DNA from: Kroppenstedtia eburnea
GTDB taxonomy: Bacteria; Bacillota; Bacilli; Thermoactinomycetales; DSM-45169
Assembly: GCF_013282215.1 (NCBI RefSeq)
Contig: NZ_CP048103.1
Coordinates: forward strand, 3,286,001-3,350,000
Direction of reading: 5' to 3'
Length of the DNA: 64,000 nt
Shown here: positions 41,322 to 50,328 of the stretch, piece by piece
Layout: every line of letters starts with the position of its first letter
Numbering within the stretch: position 1 is the first letter of the stretch
Program-made: the position numbers and the translations under genes
The notes under the pieces: generated by a model
The model's input: the letters and a program-made list of their open reading frames with translations, nothing else
Told to the model about the DNA's origin: nothing
Database searches by the model: none

Positions 41322-41638
41322 TCGCTTACCACTCCTTTGAGGTCAACCCTCCGGATTGGAAAAAGACCTCTTCCTGCAAATGAACTCCGATCATTTTTAG
41401 GTTATCACATTTTCGAAGAGTCAGAACATTTTTAGGGAGAGCAAACATTGAAATCTGTTCTGGAGACGGAAGATCAACTTCCCCGTTTTCTCTGTTCCGG
41501 ACAGTGTTTCGGTTGATGAGTTCTTCAGCTTCCGCTTGTCCGGATTGCCGCCTGGACAGCCCATCCAGGCTCATACCCACGGATCAAGAGCAAAAAGAAT
41601 TTGAATCCTGTGCCGTATTCGTTTCGGATCCAATGGAT

Positions 41639-41932
41639 TAGAAGAATTGTGATTTACTGCGTTAGAAGACGGTCGGGATTGGGTTTCACATTCCATTCCG
41701 TTGTTCTTCCGAGCCAAAGTCATTCCATGTGAAACCCAACCCTCCCTGCATAGCGAGACCGGGAACGAAGTGACCTTGGCGAGACTTGTACTGGTGAGTG
41801 CATAGCGAGACCGGGAACGGAGTGACCCTGGCGAGACTTGTGCTGGTGAGTGCATAGCGAGACCGGGGAGCGAAGCGACCCTGGGCACGACTTGTGTCCT
41901 ATGGGTATGACGGATTTTTCACAACACTTTTA
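41639..41932 (+). repeat. Type-A MITE-like element, copy 3 (three internal tandem units)
   Basis: The 294-bp element is flanked by TA on both sides (gattaGAAG... and ...CTTTTAgg). It contains the core inverted repeat, then three ~52-base units beginning gcatagcgagaccggg and ending acttgtRctggtga, the last diverging into gggcacgacttgtgtcc. No coding potential. Confidence 0.8.
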
Positions 41933-41975
41933 GGTCGACACAAATACTCAAAAACCGTTATTTGATCGTATCCGG

Positions 41976-42050
41976 TCACGTTTCCTCGCCGGCGCGAATC
42001 AGGAACCAGAGGACGCCGATGATCCAGAGAAGACCTGCAAATGCCGCCAT
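41976..42050 (-). CDS. 24-residue membrane peptide coupled to the nuclease gene
   Basis: ATG at 42050 follows the nuclease stop by 13 bases, with AAGGAG overlapping that stop codon. The peptide MAAFAGLLWIIGVLWFLIRA ends GEET and is a single hydrophobic helix. The spacing suggests translational coupling. Very short, so only moderately supported. Confidence 0.4.
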   Translation of the reverse strand: MAAFAGLLWIIGVLWFLIRAGEET

Positions 42051-42063
42051 GCGTTTCAGCTCC

Positions 42064-42780
42064 TTATCTTTTGGTGTAGCCCGCTCTTTTGGCATCTTCC
42101 TCCCGCCAGAAGAAGACGCGATTCTCCAACGGAACTTCCCGGTATTTTTCAGGTGTCACATACTCCTTCGTTGCAAAGTCTCCGACGAACTTGTCAGGTT
42201 TGCGGTTTCCCACTCTCAATCGGAACTCAAAGGGGAGCTCTTTCAGGGGATCCTCCGGATTCCAAATTCCCCGCTTCTCTGCAACCGCTTCTTTCAGCGC
42301 CTTCCGATACTCTTCAAATCGGTCGAAGTTGGGATAGATAAAGTAAGGAACCGCCTTTCCTTGCCGGATCATCTCTTCGTTGATGTCTGTTTTGCCTTTC
42401 TCGATATGGACCAGCAGTCGTCCGTAGTCATCCTTTTCCTCTTCACCGAGCACAATCTTGACTTCTGTCCCTTCCGGCAGCAGTTGTTTCAGATATGCCG
42501 TCGCTTCCTCTCCATGTTTCCCTTGGCTCTGTCCTTGATAATCGGTCTCCGGCGCATCGATCGATAACATGCGAACCTTGGTGGACCCCGACACCGGCTC
42601 CTTCAAATGAACGGTGTCCCCATCCACCACCCGGTCCATCCGGGAATCATATGTCTTCCCCGGCCCATCCGGCTGTTCCTCAGGAGGTTTCGGCTCCGGT
42701 GCGGGAGGATTCTCAGGTGGTTCTTCACTGCAACTGACCAACAGGGCGAGTGCACACAGGGAAAGCCACCATCTTTTCAC
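42064..42780 (-). CDS. Thermonuclease-family lipoprotein (YncB-like)
   Basis: The 238-residue protein has a lipobox LLVSC (acylated Cys17), a Pro/Glu-rich linker (19-42), and a staphylococcal-nuclease OB fold. Catalytic residues are visible: Arg70 and the acidic DAPET (75-79) in KVRMLSIDAPET, and Arg121 in DDYGRLLVHI. It should cleave DNA or RNA at the outer membrane face in a calcium-dependent way. Preceded by GGAGGGG. Followed by a coupled 24-residue peptide. Confidence 0.92.
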   Translation of the reverse strand: MKRWWLSLCALALLVSCSEEPPENPPAPEPKPPEEQPDGPGKTYDSRMDRVVDGDTVHLKEPVSGSTKVRMLSIDAPETDYQGQSQGKHGEEATAYLKQLLPEGTEVKIVLGEEEKDDYGRLLVHIEKGKTDINEEMIRQGKAVPYFIYPNFDRFEEYRKALKEAVAEKRGIWNPEDPLKELPFEFRLRVGNRKPDKFVGDFATKEYVTPEKYREVPLENRVFFWREEDAKRAGYTKR

Positions 42781-42930
42781 TCCAACCCCTCCTTATCAGG
42801 CCACAGATAGAAATAGTTGGTAATCCAACTTTAACTGTTCTTTTTCTCTGATGCAATAATTTTTTTGTAAAACATTGATGAAGTCCAGGTTATCTCGGGA
42901 AAATGCGATGTGATCTAGGTCTTATTCAAG

Positions 42931-42974
42931 AAAAAAAGAAAAGTCTCCCCTGAACCAAGGGGGGACTTTTCTTT
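42931..42974. terminator. Bidirectional terminator-like hairpin
   Basis: GAAAAGTC(T)CCCC and GGGG(GG)ACTTTTC pair around a short loop, with A and T runs on the two sides. Confidence 0.6.
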
Positions 42975-43050
42975 CAGCTCACGTTTCGGCAAACGTAGGA
43001 GCCCGTTAACGACCACGGGTCCACGGTAGGGCATCCCAACAATATTCTCT

Positions 43051-43085
43051 CTTAGGCGTGTCTGGTAATTCAATTAAGATGTGAA
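43051..43085. repeat. Isolated terminal repeat resembling type-B elements
   Basis: TTAGGCGTGTCTGGTAATTC closely resembles the ends of type-B elements (for example TAGGGTGTGTCTGGTGATTC, reverse complement at 50309-50328). No matching partner end or transposase frame was seen nearby, so this is probably one end of a decayed element of the IS5/IS427 kind. The rest of 43086-43321 shows no gene. Confidence 0.45.
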
Positions 43086-43321
43086 GAGCCCCGCTTGCCC
43101 CACTCAAAAAGTACTATGAATCCCTCGTACTCCGATTAAAAAAGTCAACCAACAGCTGGGATGCTGTGCAAAAATTGTTCATTTTAAGGGGATTTTTAAC
43201 TGCTCGTGTCGAAGTATGGTATTTATGGTTGGAAGGATCAGCGTGATCCCGGTTTCGGCTGACCAACCTGTACATAGGTATCCAACACGAAATGACGGCC
43301 TGTTCGGGTCACCCCAGGCGT

Positions 43322-43567
43322 GTTGATTAACCATATTTTAGGTGAGGGGATCGTGTGCTGCCACGCTCCGGTTGCCATCCAGCAAGGAAGTAATGACTGG
43401 CCGCTCCGAATCTTCCGTTCGGGCAGGGGCAAAGCCTTACGGAAGCAACACAGGGAAGAATGTTGCCCCTAAACGCCCTCTCTCCAGATTCTCCGCTGGG
43501 TAGGATGGCAAAGGTCGCTTTGGCAGCACACGACTCCCTTCCACCGCCCATTTTCTGGTTAATCAAC
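43322..43567. repeat. 246-bp inverted-repeat-bounded non-coding element
   Basis: The left arm (43322-43363, GTTGATTAACCA ... TCGTGTGCTGCCA) and right arm (43521-43567, TGGCAGCACACGA ... TGGTTAATCAAC) are long imperfect reverse complements. Inside, gttgccatcc and ggatggcaaa also pair, and GGGGCAA / TTGCCCC form another stem. The motif GATTCTCCGCT at 43487-43497 recurs at 471-481. No reading frame of note. It could be a structured RNA (HEARO or omega-RNA type) or a MITE. Confidence 0.55.
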
Positions 43568-43682
43568 AGCCCTGAAGTCACCCATTTCAAACGGGTCCGT
43601 CGAACTCTGTTTCTGTCTGTGCTACGAATTTGTTCCATCCGTTTCAGTAGGACCCCACCCAACCGGAAAGGAAGATCAGTTG

Positions 43683-44633
43683 ATGACCGTTTTATCCGTG
43701 GAAGGCGTCAGCAAACGGATCTGTTCCCGTACGCTGGTGCAAGAGATCTCGATGACCGTGAAAGCCGGTGAAGTTTACGGCTTCCTCGGCCCCAACGGCG
43801 CCGGGAAAACCACCACCATCCGCATGATTGTGGGATTGATCAAACCGACTGCGGGACGGATCCGCATCTGTGGCCACGATATCCAGACCGGGCGGCGGGA
43901 TGCGCTTCGTTCCGTCGGTACCATTGTGGAGAATCCGGAGACCTATTCATACATGAGCGGATACCGGAATCTTCTTCATTACGCCCGTCTGGCCGGTATT
44001 CCCCGTCGAAAAATCAAATCCAGAATCGAGGAAGTCGCCGAAATCGCCGGACTGTCCGACCGCCTGGATGATTTGGTCAAGCGTTACTCCCTCGGCATGC
44101 GCCAACGATTGGGTGTCGCCCAGGCAATACTGGCCCATCCCCGTCTGTTGGTACTGGATGAACCCACCAATGGCCTGGACCCCGCCGGCATCCGCGAATT
44201 CCGCCAGCTGATCCGAAAGCTGGCTGCCAACGGGATGTCCATCTTCATCTCCAGCCATATGTTGAGTGAAATCCAACAAATGTGCGATCGTGTCGCCGTT
44301 TTACACAAGGGACAAATGATCGCCGAAAAACAGGTGGCCGAACTGTTGGACTCCGAACCCCGTTACCGGATCAGAGTCTCCCCCCCTTCCCTGGCCCAAT
44401 CCATCCTGCAAACCTGGGGCAAGGAAGTGAAAGAAGTGGGTCGAGAGGAACTGCTGGTCACCATCGATCAGAAGGAAGTGCCCGCCATGGTACGTCTTCT
44501 GGTGAAGGACGATGTGGAGATCCATGGGGTGGAAGAGGATAAAAACTCCCTTGAAGAAACATTCCTCGCCTTGACCGGTGAGCAGAGGGAGCTTTCTTCG
44601 TCCGGTGGGAAAGGAGAACAGGAACATGCTTAA
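43683..44633 (+). CDS. ABC transporter ATP-binding protein (BcrA/CcmA type)
   Basis: The 316-residue ATPase has Walker A GPNGAGKTTT (about 35-44), signature YSLGMRQR, Walker B LLVLDEPTNGLDP and a His switch SSHMLSE. A ~90-residue C-terminal extension (from about 220) is typical of bacitracin-export and lantibiotic-immunity-type ATPases. It powers the permease encoded next, whose start overlaps its stop codon by 8 bases. Start at ATG 43683 behind AAAGGAAG. Substrate unknown. Confidence 0.92.
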   Translation: MTVLSVEGVSKRICSRTLVQEISMTVKAGEVYGFLGPNGAGKTTTIRMIVGLIKPTAGRIRICGHDIQTGRRDALRSVGTIVENPETYSYMSGYRNLLHYARLAGIPRRKIKSRIEEVAEIAGLSDRLDDLVKRYSLGMRQRLGVAQAILAHPRLLVLDEPTNGLDPAGIREFRQLIRKLAANGMSIFISSHMLSEIQQMCDRVAVLHKGQMIAEKQVAELLDSEPRYRIRVSPPSLAQSILQTWGKEVKEVGREELLVTIDQKEVPAMVRLLVKDDVEIHGVEEDKNSLEETFLALTGEQRELSSSGGKGEQEHA

Positions 44634-45870
44634 CGGGATGCGGGAATGGGGACGGGTGTACGCCAACGAGTGGATGAAGCTGCTGCGGCGCCGCCGACTG
44701 TGGGTGACCTTGCTGTTGGGAGCGATCGTTCTCGCCGGACTGTCGTACATTTCCTGGTCTCAGCACAAAAGTCAGGTCGAACACAACAGTTTGGCCGCTC
44801 AGGAGAAGTATTTGCAACAGGAAAAGAGTCGATTGAGCGATTTACAGAAGCAACTGAAGCAAGGTGCCTCTGAAGAAGAAAAAACAAACATGGTCGATGA
44901 AATGGAAGATCTGAAAGAATCGATTGCCTCCATGGAAGACGAACTGGCCAACCAGCGGGAGCTGGTGAGTGGAGACTGGAAAAAGATTCTGACGGAAGAA
45001 AACAAAGAGATCAAGCATGACATGAACGAGACAGGTGAGTCGGATCAGCTTGAGGATAACTATGGGCAAGAGACTCTGATGCTCAATCAGTATCACTTGG
45101 ACAACGACATTCGCCCGCTTCCGGGGTGGGAAGGGTCCGCTTTTTCATCCACCTCCGATCTGCTCACGCTCACTTCGGTCATCTTTCTGCCGATGCTGGT
45201 CGTGATCTTGGTGGCAGATATGGTTTCCGGCGAAACCACCAGCGGTACGATCAAGTTGTTGCTGGTCCGCCCCGTCTCCCGCTTCACCATCCTGATGGGG
45301 AAATGGTTGGTAACCCTCTCGGCAACCATCGTTCTGACGCTGGCCTTTTGTGCCATTCTCCTGGGACTCCAACTTCTTTTGTTTGGAAGCGAAGGGGCGG
45401 ATCAGCCTCAGATGGTGGGGGTGACTTACACCTTTGAACAGATGATTCTCGAAGGCGAGAATACGCCCCAAACCGTGGCGACCGGACACTATGATGACGC
45501 ACAAATCATCCCCCAATACCAGTTCATCCTCGGCAGTATCGGATTGGTCACATTGGCCATGATGGCTGTGGCTACGATTACCTTTTTCGCCTCCACCTGG
45601 TTTCAATCAGCTATGGTCAGCACCGGTATCGCCTTCGGAATGGTGATCGTCGGCAGTATTCTGACCCAGGTGATCGGCAGCGGGAAGTGGCTCCTCTGGC
45701 TCTTCTCCCTCTATCTGAACCCGGCCCATCTCTGGACCGGAGAGATGAGCATGGGTTTGGAGTTTCCCATCACCCTGGAAACGGGATTGATCGTTCTCGC
45801 CATCTGGACCGTCATCAGCCTGTTGCTGTCCATCATCCGTTTTCAACGAAAAGATATCTTACAAGCTTAG
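44626..45870 (+). CDS. ABC-2-type permease with large extracytoplasmic coiled-coil loop
   Basis: The 414-residue membrane protein starts at ATG 44626 (MLNGMREWGRVYANEWMKLL) behind AAAGGAG. Helix 1 is at about 24-41. Then about 45-125 is a charged coiled-coil-like loop (EKYLQQEKSRLSDLQKQLKQ, EEEKTNMVDEMEDLKESIAS), followed by five helices (LPMLVVILVADMVSGETTSG marks the second). The last helices lie near 325-405. It forms the channel for the preceding ATPase. No two-component system is adjacent to hint at antibiotic sensing. Confidence 0.88.
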   Translation: MLNGMREWGRVYANEWMKLLRRRRLWVTLLLGAIVLAGLSYISWSQHKSQVEHNSLAAQEKYLQQEKSRLSDLQKQLKQGASEEEKTNMVDEMEDLKESIASMEDELANQRELVSGDWKKILTEENKEIKHDMNETGESDQLEDNYGQETLMLNQYHLDNDIRPLPGWEGSAFSSTSDLLTLTSVIFLPMLVVILVADMVSGETTSGTIKLLLVRPVSRFTILMGKWLVTLSATIVLTLAFCAILLGLQLLLFGSEGADQPQMVGVTYTFEQMILEGENTPQTVATGHYDDAQIIPQYQFILGSIGLVTLAMMAVATITFFASTWFQSAMVSTGIAFGMVIVGSILTQVIGSGKWLLWLFSLYLNPAHLWTGEMSMGLEFPITLETGLIVLAIWTVISLLLSIIRFQRKDILQA

Positions 45871-45965
45871 ATCGCATAGGAGGCAACCTGCCGCAACAGA
45901 AATTCCCTGTGGCACAACTTAGATAGATGTATCCAGGAACAGGTTTTGTCTATGGTCGTATCCAA

Positions 45966-46012
45966 AATAAAACAACCCGGCAACCCATCTTGGGTTGCCG
46001 GGTGTGCTTTTT
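45966..46012. terminator. Bidirectional terminator between the convergent ABC and RND units
   Basis: ACCCGGCAACCCA and TGGGTTGCCGGGT make a perfect 13-bp stem with a TCT loop (45975-46003). T-rich tails follow on both strands. Confidence 0.85.
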
Positions 46013-46041
46013 CACCGGCATTCAGCCGGGACTTCATTAGA

Positions 46042-49000
46042 TCATTTTGCTTCTTGGGGCGCTTTCTTCATGCGGCGGGTCTCCGGGTCGAACCAGCTGT
46101 AGACGACGGGGATGACCAGCAGGGTCAGGAGGGTGCTGGAGAAGAGACCCCCGATGACGACGATCGCCATGGGTTGTTGGATTTCTGTCCCTTCACCCCA
46201 GCCGAGGGCGAGGGGAACCAGCCCCAGGACGGTGGTGGTGGCCGTCATCAAAATCGGGCGCAGGCGGGTGATTCCCGCATCGACGATGGCCTCATAGGAG
46301 GGGACCCCTCTCGCTTTGAGCTGATTGATGTAATCCACCAGCACAATCGCATTGTTGACTACAATCCCCGTCAGGACGATCAGTCCGATCATGGCTGTCA
46401 CCCCCACCGGAGTCTGGGTCAGCCAGAGGGCGGCGGCGACACCGATCACCATCAGCGGCAAGGTCAGCATAATGACAAAGGGATACTTGAAGGATTCGAA
46501 CTGGGCCGCCAGGACGAGGAAGACGAACAGGACGGCCAGACCTGCTGCCAACAGCAAATCATCCATGGCGTCGTTGAGCAGTTCGGCTCCCCCGGTGAAT
46601 TTCACTGTCAAGTCGGAGGGCAAGATGCGGTCCAGCTCCTTCTGCACAGCTTGTTCCACCGTCCCCAGATCGGTTCCGTCATATTGCACCTTGTACTCGA
46701 TGCTGTCCAAGAGATCGCTCCGGTTGATCGTGATCGGACCTTGTTTCACTTCCAGGTCCGCCACTTTGGACAGCGGAACGGTACCGCCCTCGGGTGTTTG
46801 GATCGGGAGCTTTTTCAGCCGGTCCGGAGAGTCACGCAACTCTTCGTCATAATGAAGGAACACATCATAAGAGCCTTCCTTCACATCGACCTGGGTCACC
46901 ACTTGCCCCCGGGTGGCATTGGAGACGGCAGTCACGATTTGCGCCGGGACCAGCCCCTCCTTCAGTGCCTGCTTCCGATCGACACTCACCACCAATTCCG
47001 GTTGCGTCTCTTTTTGGGAATCGGTCACCTGCCGCACCATATCCAGCTCTCGGAGGGCGGAGTGGATCTTGCCCGACCATTTTTGCAAATCCTCTTTGTC
47101 CCCGCTCACCCTGAATTCCAGTGTATTGGGAGCTCCGGCGGCTTCAAAGGAGGATTGCTCCCGCAACTCCACTTCCACATCGGGATCCACCTCAGCCAAT
47201 TTCGGCCGCAGGTCGTTTATAATCGTCCGGGTGGAACGGCTCCGCTCACTCTTGTCCACGGCGTTGACATAGATCTGGGAGATGTTTCGTCCACTCTCCC
47301 CAGCAATTGCATTCCGATTGGATCCCATGGATGCCTGGTATGTTTTAATATCCTGATCCTCGGCCAGGATCGATTCCACCTGGGCGGAAACTTTTTGTGT
47401 CTTGTCCAATCCGGTCCCCTGGGGCATCTTCACGTCCACGATGAAAATTCCTTCATCCGAGGCGGGAAGATATTCCGTCCCAACACTGCGCACCCCCACC
47501 GCACCGGCTCCCAAGAGGGCGAGGGAGATCAGGATCACGGCAAATCGATGGGCGAGAGACCATTGCAACAACCTGCGGAAGCCACGGTAGAAACGGCTCT
47601 GCTCCCGTTGTTCTCCCCAGCCGGTTTTGGGTCTTTTCATAATACGGGCGGCCATCATCGGCACGAGAGTGAGCGCAACGAGGAGAGAGGCCAACAGGCT
47701 GAAGGTGACGGTGAATGCAAACTCTCTGAACAGCTGACCGACGATGCCGCTGACAAAGACCACCGGCACAAAGACGAAGACCGTTGTCAGCGTGGAAGCG
47801 GTCACCGCCCCCGCCACTTCCCCGGCTCCTTTGATGGCGGCTTGTTTGTGGTCTTCGCCCTGCTGCAAATGGCGGTGGATATTTTCGATCACCACGATGG
47901 AATTGTCCACCAGCATCCCGATTCCCAGGGCCAAGCCACCCAGGGTCATAATGTTCAGGGTGAAGTCAGACAAGTACATCAGGACAAAAGTGGTGATCAC
48001 CGAGAACGGAATCGCCACGCCGATGATCAGGGGACTGCGGAAAGAACGGAGGAACAGGAAGAGTATCAGCATCGCCAGGATTCCGCCCATCACCATGGTG
48101 TCGCTCACATTTTGGATGGCCATATCCACATATTTCCCCTGGTCGAAGATGATGTGGGTGTCCACATCCAGTTTTTTGCTCAGCCTGTCCAGTTCCGCCC
48201 GCACATCCCGGGAGACCTCGGCTGTGTTGGCTCCCGACTGTTTAAAGACATTGATCCCGATACTGGGCTTGTTATTGGTCCGGGTGATGACATTCTGCTC
48301 TGCTTTGCCGATGCGGACGTCAGCCACATCATCCAGGGTGATCTTCTTTCCGGTGCGGGGATCCACGGCCAGCTCCAGTTCCCGAAACTGCTTGAGACTG
48401 GTCAGTTCGGAAGAAACCCTGGCCGTCAGATCCTGATCCCCTTTGTGGATGATCCCCCCGGGTTGACTGATCTGGGTCGCTTGAATCCGCTCCCGGATAT
48501 CCGACTGGGACAGATGGTGTTTTTTCATCTGCTCGGCATCCAGGGAGATCCGGATCTGTTGCTCCCTCAAACCGGAAGCATCGGCGCTGGCCACTCCCGG
48601 CAACTGGGAGAGATTCTGGCTGATCCGGTGGATATCCTCCCGCAACTCTTTGTCGGAAGTACCCTTGGTCATCACCGAGAGTTGGATAATGGGAAAGGTG
48701 GACGGATCAAATTTCAGGAAGCTGGGTGTGTCCACATCATCAGGCAAGGAAGTTTGATTGATCCGGGAGATCACATCGTTCTGAAGCTGATTGATGTCCT
48801 GGGACCATTCAAACTCCAGCAGAACCAGAGTCGACCCTTCCCGTGTCTGACTCTGGATATTTTTCAGTCCGGGCAGAGTGCCCAGCTGCCGCTCCAAAGG
48901 TTGGGTCACTTTATCCAATACTTCCTCCGGCCCCGCCCCTGGATAGGAGGCGACCACGGCTCCCACCGGAGGTTGAATATCCGGCAACAGGTCCATCTGC

Positions 49001-49095
49001 AGGTCATTGAGGGCCACAAAGCCCATCACCAGAACAATGATTACGGCCACGGTGGTGAACACCGGCCGCCGGATGGCTGATCGGGCTAACCACAT
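46042..49095 (-). CDS. RND-superfamily efflux pump (SwrC/AcrB-like)
   Basis: The 1017-residue transporter starts at ATG 49095 (MWLARSAIRRPVFTTVAVII) behind GGAGGAAACG. It shows the AcrB layout: helix 1, a large periplasm-type loop (about 30-330), helices 2-6 (with GGLALGIGMLVDNSIVVIENI, motif D of the proton relay), helix 7, a second large loop, and helices 8-12 (MIGLIVLTGIVVNNAIVLVD). Gram-positive members such as SwrC (YerP) export surfactin-like lipopeptides and fatty acids without an outer-membrane partner; no membrane-fusion protein is encoded nearby. A TetR regulator precedes it. Confidence 0.93.
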   Translation of the reverse strand: MWLARSAIRRPVFTTVAVIIVLVMGFVALNDLQMDLLPDIQPPVGAVVASYPGAGPEEVLDKVTQPLERQLGTLPGLKNIQSQTREGSTLVLLEFEWSQDINQLQNDVISRINQTSLPDDVDTPSFLKFDPSTFPIIQLSVMTKGTSDKELREDIHRISQNLSQLPGVASADASGLREQQIRISLDAEQMKKHHLSQSDIRERIQATQISQPGGIIHKGDQDLTARVSSELTSLKQFRELELAVDPRTGKKITLDDVADVRIGKAEQNVITRTNNKPSIGINVFKQSGANTAEVSRDVRAELDRLSKKLDVDTHIIFDQGKYVDMAIQNVSDTMVMGGILAMLILFLFLRSFRSPLIIGVAIPFSVITTFVLMYLSDFTLNIMTLGGLALGIGMLVDNSIVVIENIHRHLQQGEDHKQAAIKGAGEVAGAVTASTLTTVFVFVPVVFVSGIVGQLFREFAFTVTFSLLASLLVALTLVPMMAARIMKRPKTGWGEQREQSRFYRGFRRLLQWSLAHRFAVILISLALLGAGAVGVRSVGTEYLPASDEGIFIVDVKMPQGTGLDKTQKVSAQVESILAEDQDIKTYQASMGSNRNAIAGESGRNISQIYVNAVDKSERSRSTRTIINDLRPKLAEVDPDVEVELREQSSFEAAGAPNTLEFRVSGDKEDLQKWSGKIHSALRELDMVRQVTDSQKETQPELVVSVDRKQALKEGLVPAQIVTAVSNATRGQVVTQVDVKEGSYDVFLHYDEELRDSPDRLKKLPIQTPEGGTVPLSKVADLEVKQGPITINRSDLLDSIEYKVQYDGTDLGTVEQAVQKELDRILPSDLTVKFTGGAELLNDAMDDLLLAAGLAVLFVFLVLAAQFESFKYPFVIMLTLPLMVIGVAAALWLTQTPVGVTAMIGLIVLTGIVVNNAIVLVDYINQLKARGVPSYEAIVDAGITRLRPILMTATTTVLGLVPLALGWGEGTEIQQPMAIVVIGGLFSSTLLTLLVIPVVYSWFDPETRRMKKAPQEAK

Positions 49096-49136
49096 CGACG
49101 TTTCCTCCGTTTCCATGTCTGTATCTGGAACTGTGA

Positions 49137-49787
49137 TTATTCATCATGACTTATCCGCCGACCGTCAGCCCAGGAAACGGAGACGGACTTTTCACCGGTC
49201 AGACCGTACAGGGACAGCTTGACCCAATCATTCAACTGGGACTTCTCCAACATGCATTCATGGTGGATTGCGCCGAACAGGATACTGAAGAAAAACCGTT
49301 CAGCCAATTCCGGGGCGACCCGAATCTCCCCGGTCTGAACCCCTTCCTCCATCAATGCCCGCACGGGCTGCCGTATATTCTCCTCAAAATACCTTCGGAC
49401 TTCCTCTTCCCGACCGGAAAAGAGCAATTGCAAATCCCGGGCGATCATCTGATGAAAGCGGCTGAGATCCGGATTATCCTGACAAAAGGCACAGGATTTC
49501 TTCAGGATGCGGCCCATCCTGTCCGTCACCGAGGACCCGGACTCCAGGATGGCCTTCATCTCCTCTCTCCACAAGCGCAATGTCCGGTGGATCAGCTCGA
49601 TAAATACATCCTGCTTATCTTTGAAATAGTAATAGATCAAGCTCCGCCCCATACCTGCCCGTTTCGCGATCACTCCGATCTCGGTCCCGTAATACCCTTT
49701 TTCACTGAAGACGGTGAGAGCTGCCTCCAGGATCTGCTGTATCCGTTTTTCCCTGATCACTTGATTCTGTTCAGGTGAACGAGGCAT
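49137..49787 (-). CDS. TetR-family regulator of the RND pump
   Basis: The 216-residue protein begins at ATG 49787 (MPRSPEQNQ) behind GGGGGAG. N-terminal TetR helix-turn-helix: RIQQILEAALTVFSEKGYYG, VIAKRAGMGRSLIYYYFKDK. The C-terminal ligand domain contains EEGVQTGEIRVAPELAERFF, typical of QacR/AcrR-like members. It lies 41 bases upstream of the pump in the same direction and probably represses both. Confidence 0.92.
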   Translation of the reverse strand: MPRSPEQNQVIREKRIQQILEAALTVFSEKGYYGTEIGVIAKRAGMGRSLIYYYFKDKQDVFIELIHRTLRLWREEMKAILESGSSVTDRMGRILKKSCAFCQDNPDLSRFHQMIARDLQLLFSGREEEVRRYFEENIRQPVRALMEEGVQTGEIRVAPELAERFFFSILFGAIHHECMLEKSQLNDWVKLSLYGLTGEKSVSVSWADGRRISHDE

Positions 49788-49814
49788 CCGATTCACTCCC
49801 CCGTTTTCTTTTCG

Positions 49815-49842
49815 TTGACATCGTGTCAAACCAAATTGTATA
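49815..49842 (-). promoter_or_regulatory. tetR promoter -10 with palindromic operator
   Basis: Minus-strand TATACA (49837-49842) is followed 7 bases on by TTGACA-CGA-TGTCAA (49815-49829), a perfect 6+3+6 palindrome at the expected transcription start. A TetR dimer bound here would block its own operon. The -35 is unclear (TTGAAC at 15-bp spacing). Confidence 0.6.
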
Positions 49843-49968
49843 CCGGGAAAACCGGGGGTTCAACGCAATTATTTAACGGGATTGTGAATGCTCCTCCAAT
49901 GGGTTGGACCGGACCGATGCTCCCTTTGTAGATACAGGAAGCCTTGATTCCTTCCCAAAGGAACACAG

Positions 49969-50003
49969 AACCCCCCGCCGGTTTGCTGAACCGACGGGGG
50001 GTT
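49969..50003 (-). terminator. GC-rich hairpin, probable yvoF terminator
   Basis: AACCCCCCGCCGGTT and AACCGACGGGGGGTT pair over 15 bp with one mismatch. It lies downstream of yvoF beyond element copy 4. Confidence 0.55.
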
Positions 50004-50009
50004 GGTGGT

Positions 50010-50328
50010 TAGGGCGTGTCCGGCAAATCCATAACTGGGGTCGGGACGGTCGGGATTGGGTTTCACATTCCATTCCGTTGTTCTTCCGAGCCCAAGTCAT
50101 TCCATGTGAAACCCAACCCTCCCATAGCGAGACCGGGGAGCGAAGCGACCCTGGCGAGACTTGTACCGGTGAGTGCATATCGAGACCGGGGAGCGAAGCG
50201 ACCCTGGCGAGACTTGTGCCCTGTGGGTATGACGATGTTTTTTCCACGCTTCCAAAAACGTATCTGCATTGATTCAACCCGGTTGGTACCCGTCTTCCTT
50301 TAACACTTGAATCACCAGACACACCCTA
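50010..50328 (+). repeat. Type-B MITE-like element, copy 4 (supplies the yvoF stop)
   Basis: The 319-bp element has ends TAGGGCGTGTCCGGCAAATC and the reverse complement of TAGGGTGTGTCTGGTGATTC. The interior carries the same core inverted repeat and two tandem units as type A, so A and B share a centre but differ in ends. The last three bases (cta) are the TAG stop of yvoF. Confidence 0.8.

Noticed and set aside
41750-41890. Tandem ~52-base units as a CRISPR array
   Set aside because: Units are adjacent with no unique spacers, there are no cas genes, and the units belong to a dispersed element.
45946-49080. A 1044-codon open frame on the plus strand
   Set aside because: It lies opposite the RND pump gene, is rich in His, Gly and Gln, and matches no family; it is an antisense shadow of a GC-rich gene.
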